The position numbers were made by a program, and so were the translations under genes. Of a stretch of 64,000 nucleotides of DNA, positions 34,963 through 43,234 are shown one piece after another. The notes below the pieces were generated by a model. That model saw only the letters and a list, made by a program, of their open reading frames with translations. It ran no database searches and was not told where the DNA came from. The DNA lies in assembly GCA_036000965.1 (NCBI GenBank), contig DASYUT010000188.1, positions 1-64,000 on the forward strand. Direction: 5' to 3'. This DNA is from Actinomycetes bacterium. GTDB lineage: Bacteria; Actinomycetota; CALGFH01. The number at the start of each line of letters is the position of its first letter. Within the stretch, counting starts at the first letter, position 1.

Positions 34963-35778
34963 TCACGGACCGCCCCCAGCGTCCCCGGACCGCCGCGCCG
35001 GCCGGGGGAGGCCCTCTGCGCCCCGGTCCCCGGACCGCCCGCCCGGCCGGGGGAGGCGCTCCGGGCCCTGGTCCCCGGACCGCCGCGGCGGCCGGGGGCC
35101 GAACACGGCGGTGCCGACCCGGACCAGGGTCGCCCCCTCCTCAACAGCCACCTCCAGGTCGGCGGTCATGCCCATCGACAAGTGTCGCATGCCATGCCCC
35201 AGGCTCCGGGCCAGCTCGGCGGCGCGCCGGAAGGCGGGCCGGGACGCCTCCGGGTCGGTCGCGGCGGCCGGCATGACCATGAGGCCGGCCAGCTCCAGTC
35301 CCTCCACCGCCCGGCACGCGGCCACGAACCCCTCCAGCTCGGCTGGCCGGACCCCGTGGGCGGCTGGCCGCTCGTCCAGCTCGACCTGGACCAGGGCCTG
35401 GGCAACGGTCCCCCTGTCGTGGGCCCGGCGCCCGAGTGCGCGGGCGGTCGGCACCGACGCGAGCGAGTGGACCAGCGCCCCGGCGGCCACCACCGTCCCG
35501 GCCTTGTTCCGCTGCAGCCGGCCGACGAAGTGCCAGCGCACCCCGGTCCCGGCGAGCCGGGCCGCCTTGGCCTCGAGCTCCTGGGCGTAGCTCTCGCCCA
35601 CGTCGGCCACGCCGGCGGCCAGGGCGGCCCGAATCGCCTCGACCGGGTGCAGCTTGGCCACGGCCACGAGGGTGACCTCGGCGGGGTCGCGCCCTGCCCG
35701 CGCCGCCGCGGCGGCGATGCGCTCGCGCACGCGCTCGACCCGGCCCGCGACGGCGGCAGTGCCGCCCGCCGTGCTCAT
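34963..35778 (-). CDS. yggS: YggS/PLPBP-type pyridoxal phosphate homeostasis protein
   Basis: This is a fold-type III PLP-binding protein with no known catalytic activity, which balances cellular PLP and amino/keto acid pools. It has the PLP lysine in LVAVAKLHPVEAI, then VGESYAQELEAKA, WHFVGRLQRNKA, GLMVMPA, HLSMGMTADLEVAVEEG and TLVRVGTAVFGPR. The family normally ends there, near residue 222; this protein has 271. The extra 49 residues are Arg/Pro/Gly/Asp-rich blocks in 15-residue repeats. The ATG overlaps the pgeF stop (ATGA). Confidence 0.94.
   Translation of the reverse strand: MSTAGGTAAVAGRVERVRERIAAAAARAGRDPAEVTLVAVAKLHPVEAIRAALAAGVADVGESYAQELEAKAARLAGTGVRWHFVGRLQRNKAGTVVAAGALVHSLASVPTARALGRRAHDRGTVAQALVQVELDERPAAHGVRPAELEGFVAACRAVEGLELAGLMVMPAAATDPEASRPAFRRAAELARSLGHGMRHLSMGMTADLEVAVEEGATLVRVGTAVFGPRPPRRSGDQGPERLPRPGGRSGDRGAEGLPRPARRSGDAGGGP
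34981..35100 (-). repeat. 45-bp tandem repeat in the yggS C-terminal tail
   Basis: Units at 34981-35025 and 35026-35070, plus a 30-base partial copy to 35100, code for 15-residue blocks such as RSGDQGPERLPRPGG after the end of the conserved YggS fold. Confidence 0.9.
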
Positions 35779-36857
35779 CGCGGTCCCGTCCCCGGCGGGA
35801 CCAGGGCGACCAGGCCGGCCTGGCGGCCCGTGGGCCCGTCCCGACGGTAGGAGAAGAACCGCTCGGGGTGGTCGAAGGTGCACTCCCCCGCCACCCGGAT
35901 CCGCTCGAACCCCGACCGCCGCAGCGCCTCGGCAGTCCCGGCGGCCAGGTCCAGCGAGGGCCGGCCCGCCCTGGTCGTGGCGGCTGCGCCCGGGTAGCGG
36001 GTGGCGACCGCGTCGCGCACCTCCTGGCCGACCTCGTAGCAGCAAGGCCCGACGGCCGGGCCGATCAGGGCGACGGCGGCCTGGCCGGCCGGCTCGCCGC
36101 CAGCCCGGGCGAACCCGGCGGCGGCCGCCTCGACCACCCCGGCGGCCAGGCCGCGCCAGCCCGCGTGGACCGCGGCGACGACCCGGCCGGCCGGGTCGAC
36201 CAGCAGGACCGGCACGCAGTCGGCGGCGAGGACGGCGAGGACCAGGCCGGCCTCGGCAGTCACCAGGGCGTCGGCCTCGGCCAGGGCCGGCTTGGCCTCG
36301 GGCGGTCCCTGGCCCAGGCGGTCCCGGGCCGCGGTCACCGCGGCCGCGGAGTGGACCTGGCGCACGGTCGCCCAGGGCAGCCCGGCCAGGCCGAGCACCG
36401 TGGCCGCCCGGCGCCGGTTGGCGAGCACCGTGCGCACGTCGTCGCCGACGTGCAGGCCCAGGTTGAGGCTCTGGTAGGGCGGCCCCCCGCGCCCGCCGGC
36501 GCGGGACGTGAAGGCCGCGACCACGCCGTGCTCGAGCAGGTCTTCGGCAACCAGCACGGGCGGCCACGCCGGCCATGCCGCTTGGCCGGACGGGCCGGCG
36601 CCTCCAGCCGGGACGGGCCCGGCCGCGGGCAAGGTCGTGGCGGCCTCTGGGGCTCCGGCGGCCTCTGGGGCTGGGACGGGCCCGGCCGCGGGCAAGGTGC
36701 CGGTGCTCTCCGGAGTGGGGGCGGGCGGTGCCGGCCGCCAGACCAGGCTTGGGGCGGGGGGCGCCGGACGCGTCGGCACCCCCGCCGGCGCCGGGGCCGC
36801 AGGGGTGGGCGCGCCCCGCTCAGCGCTTGAGGAAGGAGGGGATGTCGAGGTCGTCAT
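35775..36857 (-). CDS. pgeF: Peptidoglycan editing factor / YfiH-type multicopper-like protein
   Basis: PgeF removes wrongly placed amino acids from UDP-MurNAc precursors; related proteins act on purine nucleosides. The zinc or catalytic triad is visible as the His in VRQVHSAAA, the Cys in [11 protein letters not shown] and the His in [13 protein letters not shown], followed by [13 protein letters not shown]. The conserved domain begins near [22 protein letters not shown] (about residue 100). The first 100 residues are Pro/Ala-rich with repeats. The ATG at 36857 lies 38 bases inside ftsZ; a shorter form starting at a later GTG is possible. Confidence 0.9.
   Translation of the reverse strand: MTTSTSPPSSSAERGAPTPAAPAPAGVPTRPAPPAPSLVWRPAPPAPTPESTGTLPAAGPVPAPEAAGAPEAATTLPAAGPVPAGGAGPSGQAAWPAWPPVLVAEDLLEHGVVAAFTSRAGGRGGPPYQSLNLGLHVGDDVRTVLANRRRAATVLGLAGLPWATVRQVHSAAAVTAARDRLGQGPPEAKPALAEADALVTAEAGLVLAVLAADCVPVLLVDPAGRVVAAVHAGWRGLAAGVVEAAAAGFARAGGEPAGQAAVALIGPAVGPCCYEVGQEVRDAVATRYPGAAATTRAGRPSLDLAAGTAEALRRSGFERIRVAGECTFDHPERFFSYRRDGPTGRQAGLVALVPPGTGPR
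36610..36698 (-). repeat. 63-bp direct repeat in the pgeF N-terminal extension
   Basis: A 26-base block occurs identically at 36610-36635 and 36673-36698, and an 18-bp unit is doubled between them. On the minus strand this codes for two LPAAGPVPA blocks 21 residues apart. Confidence 0.85.
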
Positions 36858-37962
36858 CGCTGTCCAGGGCCGGCCTGCGGGGCGGCTCGCGGCTCGGGGG
36901 CTCGGGCGGGCGGTGCTCCTCGACCCGGCGGGACCCGGCGCTCGGCCACACGCTCTCCTCTTCGGCCCTGGTGGGCCTGGCCACAGGCGGGGCCGGCTCC
37001 GGTTCGGCCTCCTTGGTACGGTCGAACCCGGCCGCGATCACGGTGACGCGGACCTCGTCGCCGAGGGCGTCGTCGATGACCGCCCCGAAGATGATGTTGG
37101 CGTCGGGGTGGGCCGCCGAGGCGATCACCTCGGCGGCCTCGTTGACCTCGAACAGCCCGAGGTCGCTGCCGCCGGAGATGTTGAGGAGCACGCCCCTGGC
37201 CCCGTCGACCGACGCCTCGAGCAGCGGCGAGGAGATGGCCTGCTGGGCCGCTGCCACCGCGCGGTCCTCGCCGCGGGCCTGGCCGATGCCCATCAGGGCC
37301 GTGCCCGCCTCGCGCATCGTGGCCCGCACGTCGGCGAAGTCGAGGTTGATCAGGCCGGGGATGGTGATCAGGTCGGTGATCCCCTGCACCCCCTGGAGGA
37401 GCACCTGGTCGGCCAGCATGAACGCATCGAGCATCGAGGTGGTCCGCTCGGCCACCTGGAGGAGGCGGTCGTTGGGGATGATGATGAGGGTGTCGACCTC
37501 GGCCTTGAGCCGCTCGATGCCCTGGTCGGCCTGGGCCGAGCGGCGCCGGCCCTCGAACGCGAACGGTCTGGTGACCACGCCGATGGTGAGCGCTCCCTGG
37601 GCCTTGGCGAGGCGGGCGACCACCGGGGCGCCCCCGGTGCCGGTGCCGCCCCCCTCGCCCGCGGTGACGAACACCATGTCGGCGCCCTTGAGCACCTCTT
37701 CGAGCTCCTCGGCGTGGTCGTCGGCGGCCTGCCGGCCCACCTCGGGGTTGGACCCCGCGCCGAGCCCTCGGGTCAGCTCCCGGCCGACGTCGAGCTTCAC
37801 GTCGGCGTCGGAGGCGAGCAAGGCCTGGGCGTCGGTGTTCACCGCGATGAACTCCACGCCCTTGAGGCTTGCGTCGATCATCCGGTTGACGGCGTTGACG
37901 CCGCCGCCCCCGATCCCGACCACCTTGATCACGGCCAGGTAGTTCTGCGGCGCCGCCATCAT
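36820..37962 (-). CDS. ftsZ: Cell division GTPase FtsZ
   Basis: FtsZ is the tubulin-like protein that forms the division ring. The 380-residue protein starts [28 protein letters not shown]. It has the GTP signature [15 protein letters not shown], the T7 loop with [14 protein letters not shown], a variable Pro/Arg/Glu linker, and the C-terminal peptide [10 protein letters not shown] that binds SepF. AAGGAGG lies eight bases before the first ATG (37962). It is the last gene of the wall cluster, but a 286-base leader with a TTGACA promoter precedes it. Confidence 0.98.
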   Translation of the reverse strand: MMAAPQNYLAVIKVVGIGGGGVNAVNRMIDASLKGVEFIAVNTDAQALLASDADVKLDVGRELTRGLGAGSNPEVGRQAADDHAEELEEVLKGADMVFVTAGEGGGTGTGGAPVVARLAKAQGALTIGVVTRPFAFEGRRRSAQADQGIERLKAEVDTLIIIPNDRLLQVAERTTSMLDAFMLADQVLLQGVQGITDLITIPGLINLDFADVRATMREAGTALMGIGQARGEDRAVAAAQQAISSPLLEASVDGARGVLLNISGGSDLGLFEVNEAAEVIASAAHPDANIIFGAVIDDALGDEVRVTVIAAGFDRTKEAEPEPAPPVARPTRAEEESVWPSAGSRRVEEHRPPEPPSREPPRRPALDSDDDLDIPSFLKR

Positions 37963-38200
37963 TCGATCGTCCTCCTTCGCCCGGTTCCCGGACGTTCTCG
38001 TCCCTTCGCGGTCGTACTCGTCGGGACCGCGCCGGCCAGCCCGCATCCGCCGCACCACCCGGCGCCGAGGACCAGGGAAAGAGGGGGAGTTGCCGAGGGG
38101 ACCCCCGCAGCCAGTGTGCCCGCTTCCCCGATGCCACCGCCACGGTCCGTGACCGCTGAGCGGCGTTCAGGTCGGCAGGGACTCTGCACCTATGCCTCAG

Positions 38201-38236
38201 CCTCTACTTAAGGTTCACCGTTATGTCAACCTCAAG
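38201..38236 (-). promoter_or_regulatory. ftsZ promoter with an overlapping inverted repeat
   Basis: On the minus strand TTGACA (38224-38229) is followed after 17 bases by TAGAGG (38201-38206), about 240 bases before ftsZ. CTTAAGGTT at 38207-38215 and AACCTCAAG at 38228-38236 form an inverted repeat matching at 8 of 9 positions with a 12-base spacer. It overlaps both the spacer and the -35 element, as a repressor site would. Confidence 0.6.
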
Positions 38237-38248
38237 TCGCGGCGGATG

Positions 38249-39133
38249 CTACCGGTGGCCCGGAGGCCGGTCAACCACCCTCGGCGTCCTTCCCTGGGTA
38301 ACCGTTGGCGCGGACGGGTTCCGCACGTCGACCAGCAGCACCTCCCTTCCTTGCCGTGAGAGCTTGCCGAGCAGCAGCAGGGCTGCCGCGTCCTTGGCCG
38401 GCTGCGCCTCGGCGAGCCCGTACAGGACCCGCGAGCCGCCCCGCAGCTGGAACTCGAGGCTGTCGATGGAGCGGGCCTCGACCCCGGTCACGAGCCTGGC
38501 CAGCTCCGGGCGGAGCCCACCGAGCGCGGCGACGGCATTGGCGAGCGGCCCGCCGGCCGGGAGCCTGGTGCCGGGGCGGAGCCCCGGGGGCACGGGCACG
38601 TGGGCCACGAACGGGATGCCCTTTGGCCGGGCCGCGCCCGCGTCGAGCACGGTCCCGTCGGCCGCCACCTGCCACCAGTGGCCCCCGGCGCTGATGGTGG
38701 CCGTGGGCCGGCGCTCGACCACGGTGATGCGCAGGCTCGACGGGTAGTCGCGACGCACCTCGGCTCGCGCGACCCGGGGCAGGGTCTCGACCCGGCGGCG
38801 GATCGCGCCCGGGTCCATGGCGAGGTAGGGCTGGCCGGGTCGGACCCCGGAGGCGGCGATGACCTGGGCTGGGGTCAGGGCGGCGGTCCCCCGCACCGTG
38901 ACCGAGGTGAGCGAGAACAGCGGGGAGTCGACGAGCTTGACGACGCCGACCGCGAGCAGGATCGCGCCCACGCCGCCGGCGAGCTGCCGGCGGCGGCGCC
39001 GGACCCGGTCGGCGGCGACCTGGCGCCGGCGCTCGATGATGCGGCGGTCGGCGGCCGCCCGCCCGGCCGGTCCCGGGGTCCGCTGGCCGGCGGCCGCGTC
39101 GGGCGGCCGGCCCCTGGTCCGCTGCGAGGTCAA
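38249..39133 (-). CDS. ftsQ: Divisome protein FtsQ
   Basis: FtsQ is a bitopic membrane protein that links FtsL/FtsB-type partners with the septal synthase. The 294-residue protein has a basic cytoplasmic region (RRIIERRRQVAADRVRRRRR), one helix LAGGVGAILLAVGVVKLVD, the POTRA domain (LFSLTSVTVRGTAALTPAQVI to ITVVERRPTATI), and the FtsQ beta domain (VAADGTVLDAG). The start is a TTG overlapping the murB stop (TTGA). No other start gives the basic region, so the rare start is accepted. Confidence 0.93.
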   Translation of the reverse strand: MTSQRTRGRPPDAAAGQRTPGPAGRAAADRRIIERRRQVAADRVRRRRRQLAGGVGAILLAVGVVKLVDSPLFSLTSVTVRGTAALTPAQVIAASGVRPGQPYLAMDPGAIRRRVETLPRVARAEVRRDYPSSLRITVVERRPTATISAGGHWWQVAADGTVLDAGAARPKGIPFVAHVPVPPGLRPGTRLPAGGPLANAVAALGGLRPELARLVTGVEARSIDSLEFQLRGGSRVLYGLAEAQPAKDAAALLLLGKLSRQGREVLLVDVRNPSAPTVTQGRTPRVVDRPPGHR

Positions 39134-40230
39134 CGCTCGACCTCCGCGGCAGGGGCGTCGAAGTCGCCGACGAGCTGCACCTCGGTGCGCAGGGAGATGC
39201 CCAGCTCGTCGCGGGCGCGGCGCTGCGCGAGCCGGATGAGCGCCAGCACGTCCGCCGAGGTGGCGCCCTCGGCGGCCACGATGAAGTTCGCGTGGACCTC
39301 GCTGACCCGGGCGCCCCCGCGCCGCTCCCCCTTCAGGCCGAGCTGCTCGACCACCCGGCCGGCGGCCGTCCCGGGCGGGTTGGCGAACACGCTGCCGCAG
39401 TTGGGCTGGTTGACGGGCTGGTTGTCGCGCCGCCAGCGGCGCGCCTCGTCGATCTCGGCCCGCACCTCGGCCTCGGGGGCCGGATGGAGCGCGAACCGGG
39501 CCGCGGTCACCACCGCGCCCGCCGGCAGGGCCGAGCGCCGGTAGCCGAAGCCGAGCTCGTCCGGCTCCATCCGCTCCGGCTCCCCCGCCGACGGGCCGGC
39601 CAGCGGGACCACCTCGGCCCAGACCAGCCGGTCGGCCAGCTCCGAGCCGTGGGCGCCGGCGTTCATGCGGACGCCGCCACCGACGCTGCCCGGGATGGCC
39701 ACGGCGAAGGCGATGCCGCCGAGCCCGGCCGCCGCGGAGCGGGACGCCACGCTGGGCAGCGGCGTGGCCCCGCCCGCCTCGAGCTCCTCGCCCTCGATCC
39801 GGATGCCGCGGAACCGCTGCCCGAGGTGGAGCGCGACGCCTGGCCAGCCGGCGTCGGCGACCAGCATGTTGGAGCCGCGCCCGACGACCAGCAGGGGCAG
39901 CGGCACCTCGGCCAGGGTCGCGGCCAGGGCGGCCAGGTCGGCGACCTGCTCGGCCCGCAGGAACAGCCGGGCCGGCCCCCCGAGCCGGAACGTGGTGAGC
40001 GGCGCCAGCGCGAGGTCGCGCCGCACCCGCCCCGGGCAGCGCACCGACAGCAGCGCCCAGGCCTCCTCCAGGGCCGCGGCGTCGACCGGGCCGGGCAGCC
40101 CCGAGGCACCCCCCGGGCCGGGCAGCCCCGAGGCACCCCCCGGGCCGGGCACCCTCGAGGCATCCTCCGGACCGGGCGGCTGCCCGGGACCGGCGACGCT
40201 CGCGCCTTGCCAGCGCCTGGGCAGGCTCAT
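39130..40230 (-). CDS. murB: UDP-N-acetylenolpyruvoylglucosamine reductase
   Basis: MurB is the FAD enzyme that makes UDP-MurNAc with NADPH. Motifs are TTFRLGGPA, VVGRGSNMLVADAGWPGV, AVAIPGSVGGGVRMNAGAHG, the substrate Tyr/Arg region GFGYRRSAL, and NQPNCGSVFANPPG with the proton-donor Ser. This is a type II MurB lacking the extra domain of type I. The ATG overlaps the murC stop (ATGA). The 366-residue protein has about 70 extra N-terminal residues, including three 9-residue repeats (GPGGASGLP). Confidence 0.96.
   Translation of the reverse strand: MSLPRRWQGASVAGPGQPPGPEDASRVPGPGGASGLPGPGGASGLPGPVDAAALEEAWALLSVRCPGRVRRDLALAPLTTFRLGGPARLFLRAEQVADLAALAATLAEVPLPLLVVGRGSNMLVADAGWPGVALHLGQRFRGIRIEGEELEAGGATPLPSVASRSAAAGLGGIAFAVAIPGSVGGGVRMNAGAHGSELADRLVWAEVVPLAGPSAGEPERMEPDELGFGYRRSALPAGAVVTAARFALHPAPEAEVRAEIDEARRWRRDNQPVNQPNCGSVFANPPGTAAGRVVEQLGLKGERRGGARVSEVHANFIVAAEGATSADVLALIRLAQRRARDELGISLRTEVQLVGDFDAPAAEVER
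40086..40166 (-). repeat. 27-bp tandem repeat in the murB N-terminal extension
   Basis: Units at 40086, 40113 and 40140 are contiguous; the first two are identical and the third has several changes. They code for 9-residue blocks GPGGASGLP ahead of the FAD domain. Confidence 0.93.
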
Positions 40231-41729
40231 CCCGGACCCTCGGGGTCGTGGCCCGGGCCGGGCCTGGCGGGTGGCGGTGGCGCTCCGGCTGCAGCCCGGG
40301 GGCTGGCCGGGAGCAGCTCGGCCACCTCGTCGGCCAGCGTGGTGATGTCGCCGGCGCCGAGGGTGAGCAGCAGGTCGCCGCGGCGCAGCACGGCGGCGAC
40401 GTGCTTGGCGAGCTCGCTGCGGTCGGGCACGTAGGCGCAGTCCAGGCTCGGCCGGGCCTCGAGCGCGGCCGCCACCACGAGGGCGCCGTCGACGCCAGGC
40501 TGGGGGTCCTCGCGCGCCCCGTACACGTCGGTGACCAGCAGCACGTCGGCCACGGACAGGGCCTGGCCGAGCTCGTTCGCGAACACCCGGGTGCGCGAGT
40601 ACAGGTGGGGCTGGAACACCGCGACGACCCGGGCCCACTGACCGAGCCGGGCCGCGGCCAGGGTCGCCGCCACCTCGGTCGGGTGGTGGGCGTAGTCGTC
40701 GACCACGGTGATCCCGCCCAGCTCGTGGCGGAGGTGGAAGCGCCTGGCCGCGCCGGTGAAGCCGGCCAGGGCGGCCTGCGCGGCCCCGAACGGCGCGCCC
40801 AGGACGCGGGTGGCGGCGATGGCGGCGAGTGCGTTGGCCACCATGTGGCGGCCGGGCACGAGCAGGCGGACCCGGCCGAGCTCCTCGCCCCCGGCCGTCA
40901 CGGTGAAGCGCGAGCCGGCGCCGTCGGCGGCCACGCCGGCCGCCCGCACGTCGGGGCCGGGACCGAGACCGTAGGTGACCACCGGGCAGGGCGCGTCCCC
41001 GGCGAGCGCGAGCGCGCCGGGGTCGTCGGCGCAGAGCACCGCGGTCCCGTCGGGTGGGAGCAGGGCGACGAACTGCCGGAAGCCGGCCTGGATGGCCTCG
41101 AGGCTGCCCCAGTGGTCGAGGTGGTCGGCTTCGACGTTGGTGACCACGGCCACCGCCGGCGACAGCTCCAGGAACGAGCCGTCCGACTCGTCGGCCTCGG
41201 CGACGAAGTGGCGGCCCGTGCCGGCCTGGGCGTTGGCCCCGGTCGACTTGAAGTCGCCGCCCACGGCGAACGAAGGGTCGAACCCGGCCTCCTGGAGGAT
41301 CACCGTGGCCATCCCGGTGGTGGTTGTCTTGCCGTGGGTGCCGGCCACCACCAGCGCGGTCTGGCCGGCCATCAGCATGGCGAGGAGCCGGGCCCGGCGC
41401 ACCACGGGCACGCCGGCCAGCGCCGCCGCGACCAGCTCGGGGTTCTGGGCCCGGATCGCGGTCGAGACCGCCACCAGGTCCGGACGGCCGAGCCGGGACC
41501 CGTCGTGCCCGGCCCACACGTCGGCCCCGAGCTCGCGCAGGGTGGCGAGCGCGGCCGACTCCTTCTGGTCGGACCCGGTGACGGCGTGGCCACGGGCCAG
41601 CAGCAGGCGCGCCAGCCCGCTCATGCCGACGCCGCCCACGCCGATCAGGTGCACCCGCCGGGGCGCCGCGTCCAGGTCGACGGCGGGCACTGCGTCGTCG
41701 TGGGGTGCCTGCCCGGGTCCGGGGGTCAC
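40227..41729 (-). CDS. murC: UDP-N-acetylmuramate-L-alanine ligase
   Basis: MurC adds L-alanine to UDP-MurNAc with ATP. The 500-residue Mur ligase starts at a GTG overlapping the murG stop (GTGA). It shows RRVHLIGVGGVGMSGLARLL (nucleotide-binding N-domain), GTHGKTTTTG (ATP loop, about residue 130), EADESDGSFL, VVTNVEADHLDHWGS, and DDYAHHPTEV in the C-terminal domain. A Pro/Gly tail of about 30 residues follows the conserved end. Confidence 0.97.
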   Translation of the reverse strand: MTPGPGQAPHDDAVPAVDLDAAPRRVHLIGVGGVGMSGLARLLLARGHAVTGSDQKESAALATLRELGADVWAGHDGSRLGRPDLVAVSTAIRAQNPELVAAALAGVPVVRRARLLAMLMAGQTALVVAGTHGKTTTTGMATVILQEAGFDPSFAVGGDFKSTGANAQAGTGRHFVAEADESDGSFLELSPAVAVVTNVEADHLDHWGSLEAIQAGFRQFVALLPPDGTAVLCADDPGALALAGDAPCPVVTYGLGPGPDVRAAGVAADGAGSRFTVTAGGEELGRVRLLVPGRHMVANALAAIAATRVLGAPFGAAQAALAGFTGAARRFHLRHELGGITVVDDYAHHPTEVAATLAAARLGQWARVVAVFQPHLYSRTRVFANELGQALSVADVLLVTDVYGAREDPQPGVDGALVVAAALEARPSLDCAYVPDRSELAKHVAAVLRRGDLLLTLGAGDITTLADEVAELLPASPRAAAGAPPPPARPGPGHDPEGPG

Positions 41730-43234
41730 CGCCGGCCTCCGGGGTCGGTCTGGTCGCCGCCCTGGAACCAGCCCACGAACTCCTGGGTGGAGGCGATGTC
41801 GGTTGCGGGGCCCGGCCTGGCGAGCGGCCGGTCCGCGTCCGCCCCCGGCCGCCGGTCCGGGCGCGGCTGTTGGTCCGGGCCCGTGCCCGGCTGCCGGTCC
41901 GCGTCCGTGCCCGGCCGCCGGTCCGGGCGCGGGCCCGGCTGTTGGTCCGGGCGCGGGCCCGGCTGTTGGTCCGGGCGCGGGCCCGGCTGTTGGTCCTGGC
42001 CCGGGCCAGGTGGTGGCTGCGGCCCCCGCCCGCCGCCGAGGGACCGCGGTGCGGGGCGGCGGCCGGCGGGCAGCGCGTCGAGCACGAGGGAGGCCATGTC
42101 CTCGGCGGCCCGGGGGTGGGCGAGCGAGAGCATGGCCCGGCCCATGCGGGCGAGGGTGCCCGGGTCGGAGAGCAGCGGCGCGGCCGCGGCGGCCAGGGCC
42201 GGGCCGTCGAGGTCGCCGTCCTCGACGACCAGCGCGCCGCCGGCATCGGCGGCGGCCCGGGCGTTGCCCCGCTGGTGGTCGTTGGTGGCGTGGGGCAGGG
42301 GCACCAGCACGGCCGGCATGCCGACCACGGTGAGCTCGGCCATGGTCATGGCGCCGGCCCGGGTGAGGGCGAGGTCGGCGGCGGCATAGGCGAGGTCCAT
42401 GCGGTCGACGAAGGGGGTGACCCGGACGACCAGGCCGCGTGCCTCGGGGTTGGCGGCCTGCCAGGCCTCGCGCACCGCAGCCTCGTCCCGGCGCCCGCAG
42501 GCGTGGAGGACCTGCATGCCCCACGGGTGGGGCCAGCTCGCGGTGGCGGCCACCACCGCCTGGTTGACCCGGCGGGCGCCCTGGCTGCCGCCGAACACCA
42601 GCAGGGTGCGCCGGCCGGGCTCCAGGCCGAAGGCTGCCAGTGCCTCGGTGCGCAGGGCGGCCCGGTCGAGCCGGAGCAGCTCGGGCCGGACCGGGTTGCC
42701 GACCACCACCGTCTTGCCGGCTGGGAACGCCCTGGCCGCCTCGGCCACCCCGAGGGCGACCCGGCTGGCGACCCGGACCGCGAGCTTGTTGGCCAGGCCG
42801 GCCACGGCGTTCTGCTCGTGGAGCACGACCGGCACTCCGGCCAGCCGGGCGGCCACGGCCACGGGCAGGGTGACGTAGCCGCCCATGCCGGCGACCACGT
42901 CGACCCGGCGGCGCTGGATCAGCCGCCAGGCGGCTACCGTGCCGGCCAGCGCGGCGAACGGCGCGAGGACGGTCTCGAGCGACAGCCGGCGCGACAGGGG
43001 CAGCACCGGCAGGAGGTCGAGGGCGTAGCCGGCCTCGGGCACGACCCTGGTCTCGATCCCCCGCGAGGTGCCCGCGAAGGTCACGGTGGCGGCCGGCTCG
43101 CGCTCGAGGATCGTGCGGGCCACGGCCAGGCCGGGCACGACGTGGCCGCCGGTCCCTCCGGCCGCCACGAGCACCCGGGGGCCGCCGCGCCTGGCGGCGC
43201 GGGTGGCCGGTGGGCGGTTGGAGTCAGGTGTCAT
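41726..43234 (-). CDS. murG: Lipid II glycosyltransferase MurG
   Basis: MurG moves GlcNAc from UDP-GlcNAc onto lipid I at the inner membrane face. The GT-B protein has AAGGTGGHVVPGLAVA, AGMGGYVTLP, LHEQNAVAGLANK, VVGNPVRPELL, FGGSQGARRVN and TRAGAMTMAELTVVGMPAVLVPLP. A strong AGGAGGT lies six bases before the ATG, which is inside the end of ftsW. The family usually ends near residue 370-380. This protein has 502 because of a tail of about 110 residues built from 8-residue QQPGPRPD-type repeats, ending in an unrelated polar segment (DIASTQEFVGWFQGGDQ). Confidence 0.96.
   Translation of the reverse strand: MTPDSNRPPATRAARRGGPRVLVAAGGTGGHVVPGLAVARTILEREPAATVTFAGTSRGIETRVVPEAGYALDLLPVLPLSRRLSLETVLAPFAALAGTVAAWRLIQRRRVDVVAGMGGYVTLPVAVAARLAGVPVVLHEQNAVAGLANKLAVRVASRVALGVAEAARAFPAGKTVVVGNPVRPELLRLDRAALRTEALAAFGLEPGRRTLLVFGGSQGARRVNQAVVAATASWPHPWGMQVLHACGRRDEAAVREAWQAANPEARGLVVRVTPFVDRMDLAYAAADLALTRAGAMTMAELTVVGMPAVLVPLPHATNDHQRGNARAAADAGGALVVEDGDLDGPALAAAAAPLLSDPGTLARMGRAMLSLAHPRAAEDMASLVLDALPAGRRPAPRSLGGGRGPQPPPGPGQDQQPGPRPDQQPGPRPDQQPGPRPDRRPGTDADRQPGTGPDQQPRPDRRPGADADRPLARPGPATDIASTQEFVGWFQGGDQTDPGGRR
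41800..42006 (-). repeat. 24-bp tandem repeat in the murG C-terminal tail
   Basis: The cleanest units start at 41935, 41959 and 41983, with older diverged copies extending left to about 41820. The 8-residue unit is QQPGPRPD. It makes an extended Pro/Arg/Asp/Gln tail on the otherwise normal MurG. Confidence 0.93.
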
